From Alteromonas sp. LOR (GTDB lineage Bacteria > Pseudomonadota > Gammaproteobacteria > Enterobacterales > Alteromonadaceae): 64,000 nt of DNA. Below the pieces are notes generated by a model. It was not told the origin of the DNA, ran no database searches, and saw only the letters and a list, made by a program, of their open reading frames with translations. Position 1 is the first letter of the stretch; every line of letters begins with the position of its first letter. Below are positions 17,381 through 26,659 of the stretch, one piece after another. The DNA is taken from the NCBI RefSeq assembly GCF_000753865.1, contig NZ_JQFW01000002.1, positions 142,012 through 206,011 on the forward strand, in the 5' to 3' direction. The translations under genes and the position numbers were made by a program.

Positions 17381-20298
17381 AGCGGTGCATCCTGTCGTAA
17401 ATCTACTTTGGGCTTTAGCCGACCTAATGGAAGAGCAATTACCAAGCATATGATTACGAGCGAAACCGTTACGCTGCTTACGATAACGCCAAAGTCGACG
17501 GCTAGCGGATACACCCAGCTAAAGGCCAGTCGATTAACTTCGAAGATAAATACATACGCTAGATAAATACCAAACGGTACGGCAAGTAAGGCGGTGAGTA
17601 GGCATAGAAAAATATATTGTCCTAGTAAGCTAAGCTTCACTGCTGTTTTACTCACCCCAAGCGCCCGCAGTACAGTAAGTGACGATGCATTACTGAGCGA
17701 TAATATACTTAGCGATACTGCAAAGGCTACTCCCGCTACAAGCAGCGTTGTGATATTTAAACCATCAGTAAGGACAAACGTTCTATCAAAGGTATCCATC
17801 GAAAGCGTGAGTAATTCTTCTCTACTGTAGAGATTGCCCTGGGTGGCGAGTGTTGTTTCCTTCTGCTCAAAGGTTTGAGGCGTTTCAGGTGTACCAGCCT
17901 GGAAAGTAGATTGATCGTAAGAGATAGCAAGCACGCCAGAAAATGCGGCGTCACCAATGGTATCTCTATTAAAGCTTGATAGTGGTAACAGCAATTGCGC
18001 TTTCATATTGCCGTAATCTGGGTAGATGCCTAATACGGTAAAAGAGGGGGGTTTATTGAAGAAACGATGGTTATTTTTGTTTGAGCTCTCATCGATATTG
18101 GCGGCCTTCATCTCTTCAAGAAAAAGCGTATCGCCCAGTGAAACGTCATTGGAAAACGCAAGCTGTTGATTAATGTAAATGCCTTCACCACTTTCAAACT
18201 TCGCCCATGCATTAGTAACACTTGAGTCTACAACAAGGGCATTACGACCATTATCATGGGTAGGGTAACTGCTAATTGAAATTGAAGAAGCATCCGCGCT
18301 TTTAGAGCCATTTCCACTAGAGTCGGTGTTATTAGCGCTAGACTGGGCAACGAGTTTACCTTGAAGTCGTAGCAATGGCGTTGAGGTAACGCCTTCGGGT
18401 ATAACAAGCTCAGAGAGTGCTTTATCGGTGTACAAATACGCAGGGGCGTACAATCGCTGAGTTAGCCAACTTTCCGTAGCCGCACGAAAGCTATCGGTCA
18501 TAACGTTCATGCCAATGTTAGCAGTAAGCGCAATGAAAAAAGCACAGACGGCAAGACGGGTACGAGAAGAAAGCTGTGCAGTACTTGCCACTATAAAGTG
18601 TAAAACGGGTTTACTTGGGGGCGTAACCTTCATCACACCGTTGGCCAGTATTGGCAACCACATAATCACGAGAGAACAGCTTACCAGCAGTAATAGTGCA
18701 ACAAACAGCAGCGCGTGCAGCGTAGTTGATATTAACGCTTGGGTAATGGCTAAAAGGGCAATGCCAGCTATCGTGCAAACAAGTACAGTACGTTTTCGCA
18801 TAGGCTGAGCGGCTTTTACTTTGCTTGTGCTTAATGCAGTGGAGAGTTGTTTTGCTGGAATGAGTGCAAATATGCCCAGCGATAAAAAGGTAACAAAAAC
18901 CGAGAGCGCGAGTGTGCTGATTAGGTTGACGTCAGGGGTAATAAACACGGCATCGAAAAGAGAAGAAAAGGTGCCGCTAATGATGGGTGAAAGCATTGAC
19001 GCGGCATAAAAACCTGCGGCGCAACCAACGGGAACGCTCAATACGCAATAAAGTAAAAGCTCTGCAAGTAGTGCAGTAGTTAAATGGCGGCTGCTTACGC
19101 CCAGTTGCCTCATTCTAAAAATATTGGGTAAACGAGTTCGGTACATCAAGTTCAGCGCGTTTAACACAATAAAGAGCGCCACTACGGCCATTAACGCGCC
19201 CATAGCCCATAAATTTAGCTTAAAACTATCGGGTAACGAGCCGGTGTCTTGCTGCGTACTAATGTCTTTAAACTCAACGGTTTTTAAAAGCCTTTGTTGA
19301 ATGATTTGCTTATCGCTTTGTGAGAGGGGAAGTAAGGACAAAAAACCTGATAGGGGCCAAGTGGCCTCAGTGATATTTCGGCGATAAAAGTCTGCTAGCG
19401 ACACAACAACAGTATCTTGAGGGACTGCAGTGCTTACACTTAGCTGTACAATAGTGGCCGATGAGGATGACGACGTTGAAGTGATATCAGAAGAGGGCGG
19501 CAATGCACCTGCCGTTTTACCTGCCGCTTCAGCTGGGCCCTTAGGTAAAGCGGCAGCTGAAGAGGCTCCTGATGAAGAAACTCCTGATGAAGAAGCTTCG
19601 CCGTCTTGTGAGTCACCACTGGCTAGTTGGCTATTTTTTTGACTGCGTTTTTGGCTGCCTTTTTGACTGCCACTGAAAAACAAGACATCGCAGCCGAGCT
19701 TTGATTTTGTCGCTGGGTGTATGGCGCCCGCGACATGATATGGCTGAGCGGAGCCGCCATTTGTTGACATTAACCCAGCCATGCTATTTGAAATTGAGCC
19801 TGCTTTATCCCCAGAAACTGGATAGCTAAAAAGGGCTTGGTTATCTATTCCCAAAAGAGACAGCTCTGTAGCCGCTTGTGACGTCTCTACTTGGTTGTCG
19901 CTATTGTCGTCTTCGGCGCATGAGAACCTTTGTTCTCTCTCGCTAAACGCTACCAGTTGGGTAAAGCCTGCCATCCTCAAATTGGCATAGTCAGCTTTGC
20001 TGAGGAAGTAGTCTTTACCCACTTCACCTACTTTACCTATTTGAGGCTCACTTGCAGCCTCATCCACAGCTCTGTTGGACATAGCAGCCTTGTCGACAAA
20101 AATAATAGTACCGCCATTGAAAATAGAAGATTTGCTACTGGCTAGCTCACCTTGTGAAGCGCCTTCGTTAATGAGCAGCACGGTAATGAGGCCTGCATTT
20201 GCTAAAATGATAGCAAACATGATGAGCAGCGGCTCCCACGGTCTTACCCGTGACATGGCTAAAAGGGCGTTAAGGGTAAGGCTTAAGGTTCTATGCAA
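17377..20298 (-). CDS. ABC transporter permease, FtsX/MacB-type (fused double permease)
   Basis: The protein has 973 residues. An N-terminal transmembrane helix (about 22-44) precedes a large extracytoplasmic region. Further hydrophobic segments cluster around 355-380, 410-450, 465-490 and 510-570. A second periplasmic domain and a last trio of helices (about 840-960) form a duplicated FtsX architecture, as if two AttF/AttG-like permeases were fused. The first periplasmic domain carries a low-complexity Ser/Gln/Lys/Ala insert (about 209-280). The start is TTG 20298: an in-frame stop lies just upstream, and this start overlaps the end of a small upstream ORF. The substrate is not identifiable. 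Confidence 0.85.
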   Translation of the reverse strand: MHRTLSLTLNALLAMSRVRPWEPLLIMFAIILANAGLITVLLINEGASQGELASSKSSIFNGGTIIFVDKAAMSNRAVDEAASEPQIGKVGEVGKDYFLSKADYANLRMAGFTQLVAFSEREQRFSCAEDDNSDNQVETSQAATELSLLGIDNQALFSYPVSGDKAGSISNSMAGLMSTNGGSAQPYHVAGAIHPATKSKLGCDVLFFSGSQKGSQKRSQKNSQLASGDSQDGEASSSGVSSSGASSAAALPKGPAEAAGKTAGALPPSSDITSTSSSSSATIVQLSVSTAVPQDTVVVSLADFYRRNITEATWPLSGFLSLLPLSQSDKQIIQQRLLKTVEFKDISTQQDTGSLPDSFKLNLWAMGALMAVVALFIVLNALNLMYRTRLPNIFRMRQLGVSSRHLTTALLAELLLYCVLSVPVGCAAGFYAASMLSPIISGTFSSLFDAVFITPDVNLISTLALSVFVTFLSLGIFALIPAKQLSTALSTSKVKAAQPMRKRTVLVCTIAGIALLAITQALISTTLHALLFVALLLLVSCSLVIMWLPILANGVMKVTPPSKPVLHFIVASTAQLSSRTRLAVCAFFIALTANIGMNVMTDSFRAATESWLTQRLYAPAYLYTDKALSELVIPEGVTSTPLLRLQGKLVAQSSANNTDSSGNGSKSADASSISISSYPTHDNGRNALVVDSSVTNAWAKFESGEGIYINQQLAFSNDVSLGDTLFLEEMKAANIDESSNKNNHRFFNKPPSFTVLGIYPDYGNMKAQLLLPLSSFNRDTIGDAAFSGVLAISYDQSTFQAGTPETPQTFEQKETTLATQGNLYSREELLTLSMDTFDRTFVLTDGLNITTLLVAGVAFAVSLSILSLSNASSLTVLRALGVSKTAVKLSLLGQYIFLCLLTALLAVPFGIYLAYVFIFEVNRLAFSWVYPLAVDFGVIVSSVTVSLVIICLVIALPLGRLKPKVDLRQDAPL
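19627..19671 (-). repeat. in-frame repeats in permease low-complexity insert
   Basis: These degenerate units encode SQKG/SQKR/SQKN (about 12 nt each). A nearby Ser-Ser-Gly-rich duplication (residues about 236-246) extends the low-complexity insert. Confidence 0.7.
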
Positions 20299-20444
20299 AG
20301 GGACACTTCATCATTTAAATCATCGGCAGGTTTGACACATGCACTAACTATTGCATTGACTATTGTATTAGCTGTTGAATTAACGACTGCGCTCGCTTTT
20401 GCTATCACTATTGCGCCCATTTTTACGCCAATTAGTGCGTTCAC
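20283..20444 (-). CDS. possible 53-residue coupled small protein
   Basis: The GTG at 20444-20442 overlaps the TGA of the ATPase gene. The frame runs 53 codons to TAA 20285-20283, overlapping the TTG start of the permease, so ribosomes could pass directly from ATPase to small ORF to permease. The peptide begins [20 protein letters not shown] and continues with Asn/Ser/Val/Ile-rich four-residue repeats, then a polar tail (KPADDLNDEV). It is weakly hydrophobic and lacks a clear transmembrane helix. It is built from nine degenerate 12-nt units. No homolog is recognised; it could be a genuine coupling or accessory peptide, or simply a spacer. Confidence 0.4.
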   Translation of the reverse strand: MNALIGVKMGAIVIAKASAVVNSTANTIVNAIVSACVKPADDLNDEVSLCIEP

Positions 20445-20448
20445 TGCA
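20341..20448 (-). repeat. nine degenerate 12-nt tandem units
   Basis: The plus-strand units follow a loose pattern of G(C/A)-start, A/C-rich middle and ATT end (for example GCACTAACTATT, GCATTGACTATT). They fill the ATPase-permease gap and keep frame in the small ORF at 20283-20444. Confidence 0.7.
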
Positions 20449-21220
20449 GTTCCTTAATCTGCGATTTTTCTTCGTTCAATTTGCCTTTATGTAGCCACAA
20501 TGGGAACTTCGCCTTTTGAGCCACATCAGGGCTGTGTGTCACAACCAGTAATGTGGTGTTCATCTCGCTGCAAACGTCATAGAGAATATCGGAAACAGCT
20601 TGGCTGGTGGCTTCATCTAAATTACCGGTAGGTTCGTCGGCGAGTATTAAAGAGGGCTTGTGTACCAGTGCTCTTGCTATTGCACAGCGCTGTTGCTCAC
20701 CGCCCGATAATTGCGATATTGGTTTTTTAGCAAGAGGCAAAATATTGAGCTGTTCCATAAGTTCTGTCTGATACTGCGGGTTGTAGTTACCTTTTAATCG
20801 CGCGGTAAACGCAATGTTATCCCATGCATTAAAACAATCAAACAGGTTATAGCTTTGAAATACGATCCCCAAATGATTCTTACGAAAATCATCCACATTG
20901 CTTTTACCTCTCACAGCATTGTTTAAAACAGGCTCTGTTCCAACTATACCTTTTTCGGCCGCAGGAAGGTTGCGGGCATTGGAGGGGGTGTCCTGAGGTT
21001 GGCGTTTACTGCCTTCATACAAACAATAATCGTTAACTGAAATGGTACCTGAGGTAGGCGTATCAAAGCCTGCAATAAGGGATAATAGCGTTGATTTGCC
21101 ACACCCTGAAGCCCCTTGAATACTCACGGAATCGCCGTTATTTACCGAAAGATCTAAATCACAAAGAATAGGTGCGCTAACGCCTTCAAACGACTTTGTT
21201 AACTTTTCAATTTTTAACAT
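20441..21220 (-). CDS. ABC transporter ATP-binding protein, LolD/AttE-like
   Basis: The protein has 259 residues from ATG 21220 ([13 protein letters not shown]); a 16-residue upstream extension to 21268 is open but does not fit the family. Walker [10 protein letters not shown], the [15 protein letters not shown] signature, Walker [14 protein letters not shown] and the H-loop VVTHS are intact. A segment of about 30 residues between the strand after Walker A and the Q-loop ([22 protein letters not shown]) is longer than in typical LolD/MacB ATPases. It powers the FtsX-type permease downstream. No good ribosome binding site is visible, so the start remains uncertain. Confidence 0.93.
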   Translation of the reverse strand: MLKIEKLTKSFEGVSAPILCDLDLSVNNGDSVSIQGASGCGKSTLLSLIAGFDTPTSGTISVNDYCLYEGSKRQPQDTPSNARNLPAAEKGIVGTEPVLNNAVRGKSNVDDFRKNHLGIVFQSYNLFDCFNAWDNIAFTARLKGNYNPQYQTELMEQLNILPLAKKPISQLSGGEQQRCAIARALVHKPSLILADEPTGNLDEATSQAVSDILYDVCSEMNTTLLVVTHSPDVAQKAKFPLWLHKGKLNEEKSQIKELQ

Positions 21221-21543
21221 AGGTGACAGGGAGACCGTTTTGAGTAATAGAAGTAAAGAGCAATTCATTCAGGGTCGCAGGTTGGCAACTCAGGAGGATT
21301 TTCAAAAAGCAATCCCGACGCCAACTTTAAGCTAGCCTTCTATCTCAATCTAACAATTAACTTGTTCTATTATTGCGTCTTACTGATAGGATTACGTTGC
21401 CTCACCACTTTTGGAGCAGTAAAAAATAGCAAGAATAAGAATAATGGTAAATGGGGGCAAGAGAGGTAAATTGAAAAAACAACAAATTGACATAATGTTG
21501 TATCTGAACTATCGTTTTCAGCATCGCCCCTATGGAGTTATCT

Positions 21544-21783
21544 ATGAGACTTTCAATTGATATTACTGCAGAACAGCACCAGTTTCTTAAAGCAGCAGCT
21601 GCTATTCAGGGCAAGAGCATAAAAACCTATGTGTTAGAATGTGCATTGCCTTCACACGAGGAATCTGAGGCATTTAAAAAGTTGGAAAGCGTTTTGAATA
21701 AAAGGACCAACAGCGCATTAAGCGGTGCCATTTCAAACAAAACACTCGATGAAATATGCGATGAAGAGATAGCAGATCAGTAA
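21544..21783 (+). CDS. orphan ParD/RelB-like antitoxin
   Basis: The protein has 79 residues. ATG 21544 has GGAG 6 nt upstream; the in-frame ATG 21532 is within that site. The sequence MRLSIDITAEQHQFLKAAAA followed by GKSIKTYVLECALP is a ribbon-helix-helix type antitoxin N-terminus; the acidic C-terminus (LDEICDEEIADQ) is the usual toxin-wrapping tail. A degraded ParE-type toxin frame follows directly (21785-22119), so the antitoxin has apparently lost its partner. It may persist as an anti-addiction module or as a regulator. Confidence 0.75.
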   Translation: MRLSIDITAEQHQFLKAAAAIQGKSIKTYVLECALPSHEESEAFKKLESVLNKRTNSALSGAISNKTLDEICDEEIADQ

Positions 21784-21784
21784 C

Positions 21785-22119
21785 TTGGCTTCATATCTTC
21801 TATCAAAAGATGCTTAAAATGATATTCGCGAAATAGTTAGGTATACCCTAAGTAACTGGGGTGAAACACAAGTAAACCTATATCGCTCTGCATTGAGAAA
21901 CCAATTCGACAAGATTGGTAAAATTGTTGTTGTCTGTAAACATTATTCTAAAACACTCCCCGACGTAAAATTTACGATTGTAAAAGAGCACTTCGTTTTC
22001 TACGTTTCACCTCCTACAATTCACCTCCAAATGAAAAGCCGATAATAATTGCCGTACTACATAAATCAAGAGATATGGTGCGGCACCTATCGAGCAGGTC
22101 TAAAGATTCGCTTTATTAG
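21785..22119 (+). pseudogene. decayed ParE-type toxin
   Basis: Translation from TTG 21785 gives ASYLLSKDA, an in-frame TAA, then NDIREIVRYTLSNWGETQVN and LYRSALRNQFDKIGK. This is the start of a ParE/RelE toxin (typical: LSKDAxxDIxEIxxYT). The frame continues through VKEHFVFYV and hits a stop; a +1 frame then gives PIIIAVLHKSRDMVRHL, the conserved ParE C-terminus. Thus there is at least one nonsense codon and one frameshift, plus an apparent loss in the middle. It lies one base after the antitoxin gene, the normal parDE order. Confidence 0.8.
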
Positions 22120-22121
22120 CA

Positions 22122-22823
22122 CTACTGATTAATAAAGTTATCGAGCTCTTCACCCGTAATTTTCTTTATTTGAGCAAACAGATACCATAATGCAGCAATT
22201 AGTAACACCATGCTGGGAATGACGATCACTGGGTAGCTTAGCGCTGTCATCCTGCCAAGCTCTTCGGTGTAAGCCGTTGTGCCAGGTTCGCTGACGAGTA
22301 TCATTTTTGCCAATATGTAATTAAGCGCAGAAGACAAAAAGAAAGAGCTTGCAACAATATACGAGCTTACCGCCACTTTTTTATTAAACTCAACCTGCTT
22401 GCCTTTGGCGTCAAGTACCTGATTTAGATGAGGCCAATTGATAATTTGGTCGTTTAATATCAACATCTTGACTAAGGGTTTTTCGGTATATTGAGTGACT
22501 AAAACTGCAATGCCAATAAGGCCAGGGATCGCGGCTTCTTTTATCGCAATATACTCGGCGGGAAGTTTCAATAGGCTAAATCCCCCGGTAAGCAGTACGC
22601 TGATGATCCCAAGAATAGAGAAGCCATTCACTTTACCTGACTGCTTTAAATCATAAAGTCCGTAGCCGATGGGAAAGCTTAGCGCCGCCACTATGCTCCA
22701 CGCTGGGCCTAAATAATCCTCAGAGCTTGCATAGCTCATAAGCACTACGGGAATAATGATATTAAAGGCGAGGTTGCCAAAAAAGCCCTGATTTTTTTGC
22801 TGAGGTTGTTGTACTGCTGACAT
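22122..22823 (-). CDS. VC0807-like integral membrane protein
   Basis: The protein has 233 residues from ATG 22823 (MSAVQQPQQKNQGFF). The longer frame to 22889 would overlap the rhomboid gene and lacks family support. Five or six hydrophobic segments are visible, with short loops and a FNIIIPVVLMSYAS start typical of the VC0807/septation-A-like group. No catalytic residues are apparent and the function is unknown. It is probably co-transcribed with the rhomboid gene, which ends 44 bp upstream. Confidence 0.75.
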   Translation of the reverse strand: MSAVQQPQQKNQGFFGNLAFNIIIPVVLMSYASSEDYLGPAWSIVAALSFPIGYGLYDLKQSGKVNGFSILGIISVLLTGGFSLLKLPAEYIAIKEAAIPGLIGIAVLVTQYTEKPLVKMLILNDQIINWPHLNQVLDAKGKQVEFNKKVAVSSYIVASSFFLSSALNYILAKMILVSEPGTTAYTEELGRMTALSYPVIVIPSMVLLIAALWYLFAQIKKITGEELDNFINQ

Positions 22824-22867
22824 ATCAATCTGTAACTTCAAATTCTGTAGTGTGATTATACGGAAAG

Positions 22868-23410
22868 TTATTTCCGTGCCCAGTGCCAAGCGGCAAATAA
22901 CCCACCTAGAAAGCCAAATAGATGATATTCAAACGAAATAAATTTCGATGTGGGGAGCACGCCGACTAACATTCCGCCGTATAGCGCAGCAACCACCAAG
23001 GAAATGAGCAAATATCGAATCTTATTACTTCGAAACCCAGCCAATACCAAAAAGCCAAAGTATCCATATACCATACCGCTGGCCCCAATGTGTGTTGCGC
23101 TTCGGCCAAACAGCCATACGCCGAGGCCGCCAATAAGCAGCGCACACATAGTAGCAATAATAAAAGTACGCTTGCCCCATTGCATTGTTAGCCACATGAA
23201 TAGCATTAGCGGCAACAGGTTTGCCATTAAGTGTGTAGGAGTGCCATGAAGAAAAGGGGCAGTAAAAATAAATGGCAAGTGGTTTAAAGAGCGTGGCACA
23301 ACGCCAAAGGCATTGAGTGAATTACCCGTTAAAAGGTTTGCCACTTCAATTAAAATTAACAGTGCGCCTATGGTAAGTATGATGCGCAGCTGCATCGATA
23401 GCGACTTCAT
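22868..23410 (-). CDS. rhomboid-family intramembrane serine protease
   Basis: The protein has 180 residues with about six transmembrane helices. The catalytic serine sits in HIGASGMVYG (Ser111) and the histidine in FEYHLFGFLGG (His163). HLMANLLPL supplies the conserved His/Asn of the second helix. It cleaves membrane proteins within the bilayer; the substrate is unknown. The short length and lack of a cytoplasmic domain place it with the compact GlpG-like/rhombosortase-like bacterial forms. It is followed by the VC0807-like membrane protein. Confidence 0.88.
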   Translation of the reverse strand: MKSLSMQLRIILTIGALLILIEVANLLTGNSLNAFGVVPRSLNHLPFIFTAPFLHGTPTHLMANLLPLMLFMWLTMQWGKRTFIIATMCALLIGGLGVWLFGRSATHIGASGMVYGYFGFLVLAGFRSNKIRYLLISLVVAALYGGMLVGVLPTSKFISFEYHLFGFLGGLFAAWHWARK

Positions 23411-23520
23411 AACGTGTCCTTTACGATAATGCTAAATAAGTATTGTGAGTAGTACGGTGTTAATATTGCGGTGCTAGAATGTAGTACATGTAATATGGGT
23501 TTTAGAGCGCACATGATCAC

Positions 23521-23600
23521 AAAATCCTGCGTTCATAGATTCTTGGGTTCATAAAATCTTTCGTTTACAGATTCTTGCGTTCATAAAACCTTTCGTTTAT
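23521..23600. repeat. five 16-nt tandem repeats
   Basis: Five consecutive 16-nt units resemble AGATTCTTGCGTTCAT, alternating with AAAATCTTTCGTTTAC-like forms. The block starts in the spacer and ends at the stop codon of the 23597-24763 gene. Confidence 0.8.
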
Positions 23601-24763
23601 AAAATAATGTGAGGCACATAGCGCGAGAGGTCTTGTGTAATGGCAGACGTATCCTCCCTGACTGAAATTCCTGCAGGCATGTCATCCACCAGCCAGCTGC
23701 CAATTAGTGTGTAATTATCACCAAAGGTGGGCAAAGGTTCAAAGGCCTGCACAATAAAGCCTTCTTCTCCGTAGGGACCGCTGCTTAGCTCATCCTCTTT
23801 GCCATCTTGAAGAATCGAAACGTTCGCCCCCTCCCGTGAATACAATGGTTTTTTAATCCATTTACCCGCCGCAACCGCTTTATCAGCTTCATCGCTGAAA
23901 TACGATGGTAGCAGGTTAGGGTGGCCTTCAAACATTTTCCACAGCATAGGAAGCAATGCTTTGTTCGATAAAACAGATTTCCAAGCAGGCTCTAGCCAAT
24001 TCACTTCTGCACCGGCTAGTGCGTCGCCGAATTCTTCCCGAAGCATAAACTCCCACGGATAAAGCTTAAAACAATCTGTGATGGGACTGTCGTTTAAATC
24101 GGTAAACACACCAGTATCTGCAATGCCGATGTCTTCAATAAACACGAAGTCGGTGAGCAGCCCAGCTTCTGCCGCGCAATCTTGAAGGTATTGCACGGTA
24201 CCTCTGTCTTCATCGGTATCTTTGCAACAGGCCATGTGAAGTTGCTGAATATTATAATGCTTGGCGATTTCACGGAATCGATGAACCAGTTTTTCTTGCA
24301 GGCTGTTAAATTGATCTGAATGCCTAGCCAGTTTCCCATTATCCACGTTCTGCTCTAGCCACAGCCACTGCCAAAAACCTGATTCGTATAAGCTGGTGGG
24401 CGTGTCGGCGTTGTTTTCCAATAACTTTGCAGGGCCCGAACCGCTATAAACGAGGTCTAGACGAGAATATAGACTGGGGTCGGCATTAAACCAGCTTGAT
24501 TGAACCAAATCCCAGTGTTGTTCGGGTATGGCAAATCGGCGAAGTAATGATTCGCTGTTAACCACTTTCTCCACTACTGCTAAACACATCTGATGCAGCT
24601 CTGCGGTGGGAGCTTCAATATCATTTTCAATTTGCGCTAGCGAAAACTGATAATAGGCACTTTCATCCCAATACGGCTGTCCGTACATGGTATGAAAATG
24701 AAAGCCGAACTCTGAGGCTAGCTGCTGCCAGTTTGGCCGCGGCTGGCAGGGCATTCTAAACAT
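23597..24763 (-). CDS. yjfC: glutathionylspermidine synthase-like ATP-grasp enzyme (YjfC/YgiC type)
   Basis: The protein has 388 residues. Conserved blocks include [33 protein letters not shown], the ATP-grasp [13 protein letters not shown] and the C-terminal [20 protein letters not shown]. These match the C-terminal synthetase-like domain family of E. coli YjfC/YgiC. The family resembles glutathionylspermidine synthase, but its true substrate is not settled. Two bases separate it from the DUF1190 gene, and it is the last gene of the yjf-type operon. The stop codon lies inside a 16-nt tandem repeat array. Confidence 0.9.
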   Translation of the reverse strand: MFRMPCQPRPNWQQLASEFGFHFHTMYGQPYWDESAYYQFSLAQIENDIEAPTAELHQMCLAVVEKVVNSESLLRRFAIPEQHWDLVQSSWFNADPSLYSRLDLVYSGSGPAKLLENNADTPTSLYESGFWQWLWLEQNVDNGKLARHSDQFNSLQEKLVHRFREIAKHYNIQQLHMACCKDTDEDRGTVQYLQDCAAEAGLLTDFVFIEDIGIADTGVFTDLNDSPITDCFKLYPWEFMLREEFGDALAGAEVNWLEPAWKSVLSNKALLPMLWKMFEGHPNLLPSYFSDEADKAVAAGKWIKKPLYSREGANVSILQDGKEDELSSGPYGEEGFIVQAFEPLPTFGDNYTLIGSWLVDDMPAGISVREDTSAITQDLSRYVPHIIL

Positions 24764-24764
24764 T

Positions 24765-25541
24765 CTAGCCGCCCCATCCGCCTTTGCGACTACTGCTACC
24801 CCATGACGATTTAGCGCGCACGCTACTGCCGAAGCCGCCTCGCTTCATAGTGCGGTTAACGGTAGGCTTTGGTTTTAACTGATCTTTACTTACTCGGTAA
24901 TTGCGCTTTCGAATATCGCCATCGAACACATGTCCGTCGGCCGTTATCCACCGTGAGCGAAAAGGCGAGTTGTATGAAGATGAGGTATACAGAGGTTGTG
25001 AATAATAGCGGTTTGGCGAGAGTAGTGAACTCACCATGTAACCTGCCATAAACGGCATGAAAAAGCTGCCACCACTTGTATTGACGTTGCGGCACTGATT
25101 AGGGCCGAATTCGTATTCACAGTCGTATTCTGAATTAAATCGTGGGCTTGTGCGCAGCGCTTCATCAGCTGCGGTTTTATAGGCTGCCTCACACTTTTCT
25201 AGTGCATCAGGGTAATCCTGCTTGCAGTCATCAATTGATGTATAAATCTTAGCTTCTTCTCGCTCGGCGCCACAGGCAGAAAGCATTACGCTGGCCACGC
25301 CTAGCGCCAAGGGTTTAACGCTAAACGTTTTGCGCATCCGGCTTAAATTGATGTACTTACTGCGTTTGGTTTTTGCTTCGGGCTCAGCGTTCGTCTCAGG
25401 TAATGCTTGAGTACTCATCCAGCTGCTCTCGCTGGTTACGTTACTCTTACAGCTGGTTTTATAGCTACTTTCGCAGTTGCTACCAAAAGACGTAGAGCCA
25501 AGCGGGCCCTGTTTATTTGTGTTGTCTGTTGAGTCTGTCAT
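24765..25541 (-). CDS. yjfM: DUF1190 lipoprotein (YjfM/YgiB-like)
   Basis: The frame has 258 residues. A hydrophobic stretch ending in VMLSAC (Cys near residue 90) is a lipobox; the [20 protein letters not shown] and [12 protein letters not shown] segments carry the paired cysteines, and [15 protein letters not shown] with the C-terminal RGGFGSS are typical of DUF1190. The listed start leaves an unusually long polar N-region before the signal; an internal ATG (25418, MSTQALPET) or 25337 ([10 protein letters not shown]) may be the real one. Function unknown; it is always near the ATP-grasp gene, as here. Confidence 0.85.
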   Translation of the reverse strand: MTDSTDNTNKQGPLGSTSFGSNCESSYKTSCKSNVTSESSWMSTQALPETNAEPEAKTKRSKYINLSRMRKTFSVKPLALGVASVMLSACGAEREEAKIYTSIDDCKQDYPDALEKCEAAYKTAADEALRTSPRFNSEYDCEYEFGPNQCRNVNTSGGSFFMPFMAGYMVSSLLSPNRYYSQPLYTSSSYNSPFRSRWITADGHVFDGDIRKRNYRVSKDQLKPKPTVNRTMKRGGFGSSVRAKSSWGSSSRKGGWGG

Positions 25542-25550
25542 AGCGGCTCC

Positions 25551-25970
25551 CTAATAGGTCATGCATGCTGCGTTGAGCAAGCCTACGGCAATTGACATAC
25601 TGGCAAGCATCACACCTGCAGAAATTTCGTTGTTGTTAATGCGCTCAGCAATTTTTGGCATGAAGCTAAATCGTAAAATAGCAAAAGCCAGAGACTGAGC
25701 AATAACGGCAACAATGGCCCAAATGGCGAAGTCGATTACGGCAACCGAGTTTGAAGCGGCACTTCCAAGAGCAATAGCAAAACCGATAATAGCGCCTCCA
25801 AAACCAATGGCTGCAGCAACGTTTTTGTCTTCTTTAACCAGTTTCCACTCGTCATGCGGTGTGACTAACGCATACACCAATTTGAAAATAAATAAGAACA
25901 GGATTGAAAGGCCAAAGTACAAAGCAAAGTTATCTAGTCCTGCAAGTGATTGCATGATTGTATCCGTCAT
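25551..25970 (-). CDS. yjfL: DUF350 membrane protein (YjfL-like)
   Basis: The protein has 139 residues with four hydrophobic helices (about 15-38, 48-70, 78-100 and 115-138), made of a two-helix DUF350 repeat. Gly/Ala-rich segments such as AAAIGFGGAIIGFAIALGS are typical. The function is unknown. It is placed between the DUF2491 and DUF1190 genes in the order known from E. coli yjfKLM, with about 10 bp gaps on either side. Confidence 0.9.
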   Translation of the reverse strand: MTDTIMQSLAGLDNFALYFGLSILFLFIFKLVYALVTPHDEWKLVKEDKNVAAAIGFGGAIIGFAIALGSAASNSVAVIDFAIWAIVAVIAQSLAFAILRFSFMPKIAERINNNEISAGVMLASMSIAVGLLNAACMTY

Positions 25971-25981
25971 ATTTTTTGTTC

Positions 25982-26626
25982 CTATCCGTTAATAGTTATA
26001 TCTGCTGGTTGAATATCAACGCCCGTTGAAATTACCAAGCATCGGTCTAAATTATTACCTACTTGCTTCTCTTCTCCAACGACTAGCAGGGTTTCCACCC
26101 GTTCATTATCTATTGGACGTTCGTAAAGCATCATAAATTGGTCTGTTTTACTAATATCACCGTCTTCCTCATACGTGGTTTCTGTTACTGCCACAGGGGG
26201 AGACTCATCGCCAATGGCACCCCAAACGCGAGTGAAGGTGTTGCCGTCTAGGTCATAGGTTGGCTGGCTAATAATTGATGACAAGCACGTATTCCACTGC
26301 GCATCACTGCCAATGGTTTGTGTGTCGTAAAAATGCCAGAGTTTGACGTCGGTTACGTGGTTTTCACTCATTCCGCCATCGAGAATTACCTGCAAAAACC
26401 CATCGTCATCGGTATAAAATCTGAGTATGGTGCCGCCGGTATCAAGCGGTGCCTCGCCTACAGCTTGTATAAGGTGCGAGCGAGCCGCTTTTTCTATGGT
26501 TAGCGATGGCTCTAGCAGCGACATTTTAAGGTTATCGAGTTCAAACGAACCGCCTAAATACAGCCCCATCACCTCAGGCGTCTTTGGTGCTGCAGGTTTC
26601 GCTTTTTTAAACAATTTACCGAACAT
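25982..26626 (-). CDS. yjfK: DUF2491 protein (YjfK-like)
   Basis: This is a 214-residue soluble protein. PEVMGLYLGGSFELDNLKM, FYTDDDGFLQVILDGG and the C-terminal TYEEDGDISKTDQFMMLYER identify the DUF2491/YjfK group. There is no catalytic motif; a Lys-rich N-terminus (MFGKLFKKAKP) could bind membranes (inference). It follows the potassium-channel gene by about 33 bp and precedes DUF350. Confidence 0.85.
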   Translation of the reverse strand: MFGKLFKKAKPAAPKTPEVMGLYLGGSFELDNLKMSLLEPSLTIEKAARSHLIQAVGEAPLDTGGTILRFYTDDDGFLQVILDGGMSENHVTDVKLWHFYDTQTIGSDAQWNTCLSSIISQPTYDLDGNTFTRVWGAIGDESPPVAVTETTYEEDGDISKTDQFMMLYERPIDNERVETLLVVGEEKQVGNNLDRCLVISTGVDIQPADITING

Positions 26627-26659
26627 ATGGGGTTCCTTTTTGACAGCCTAGTTTGCTGG

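Noticed and set aside
20075..20335. Plus-strand frame over the permease start
   Set aside because: It runs opposite the permease and small ORF; its residues follow the 12-nt repeat and no start signal is present.
23521..23600. CRISPR array
   Set aside because: The units are 16 nt, contiguous and lack spacers; no cas genes are present.
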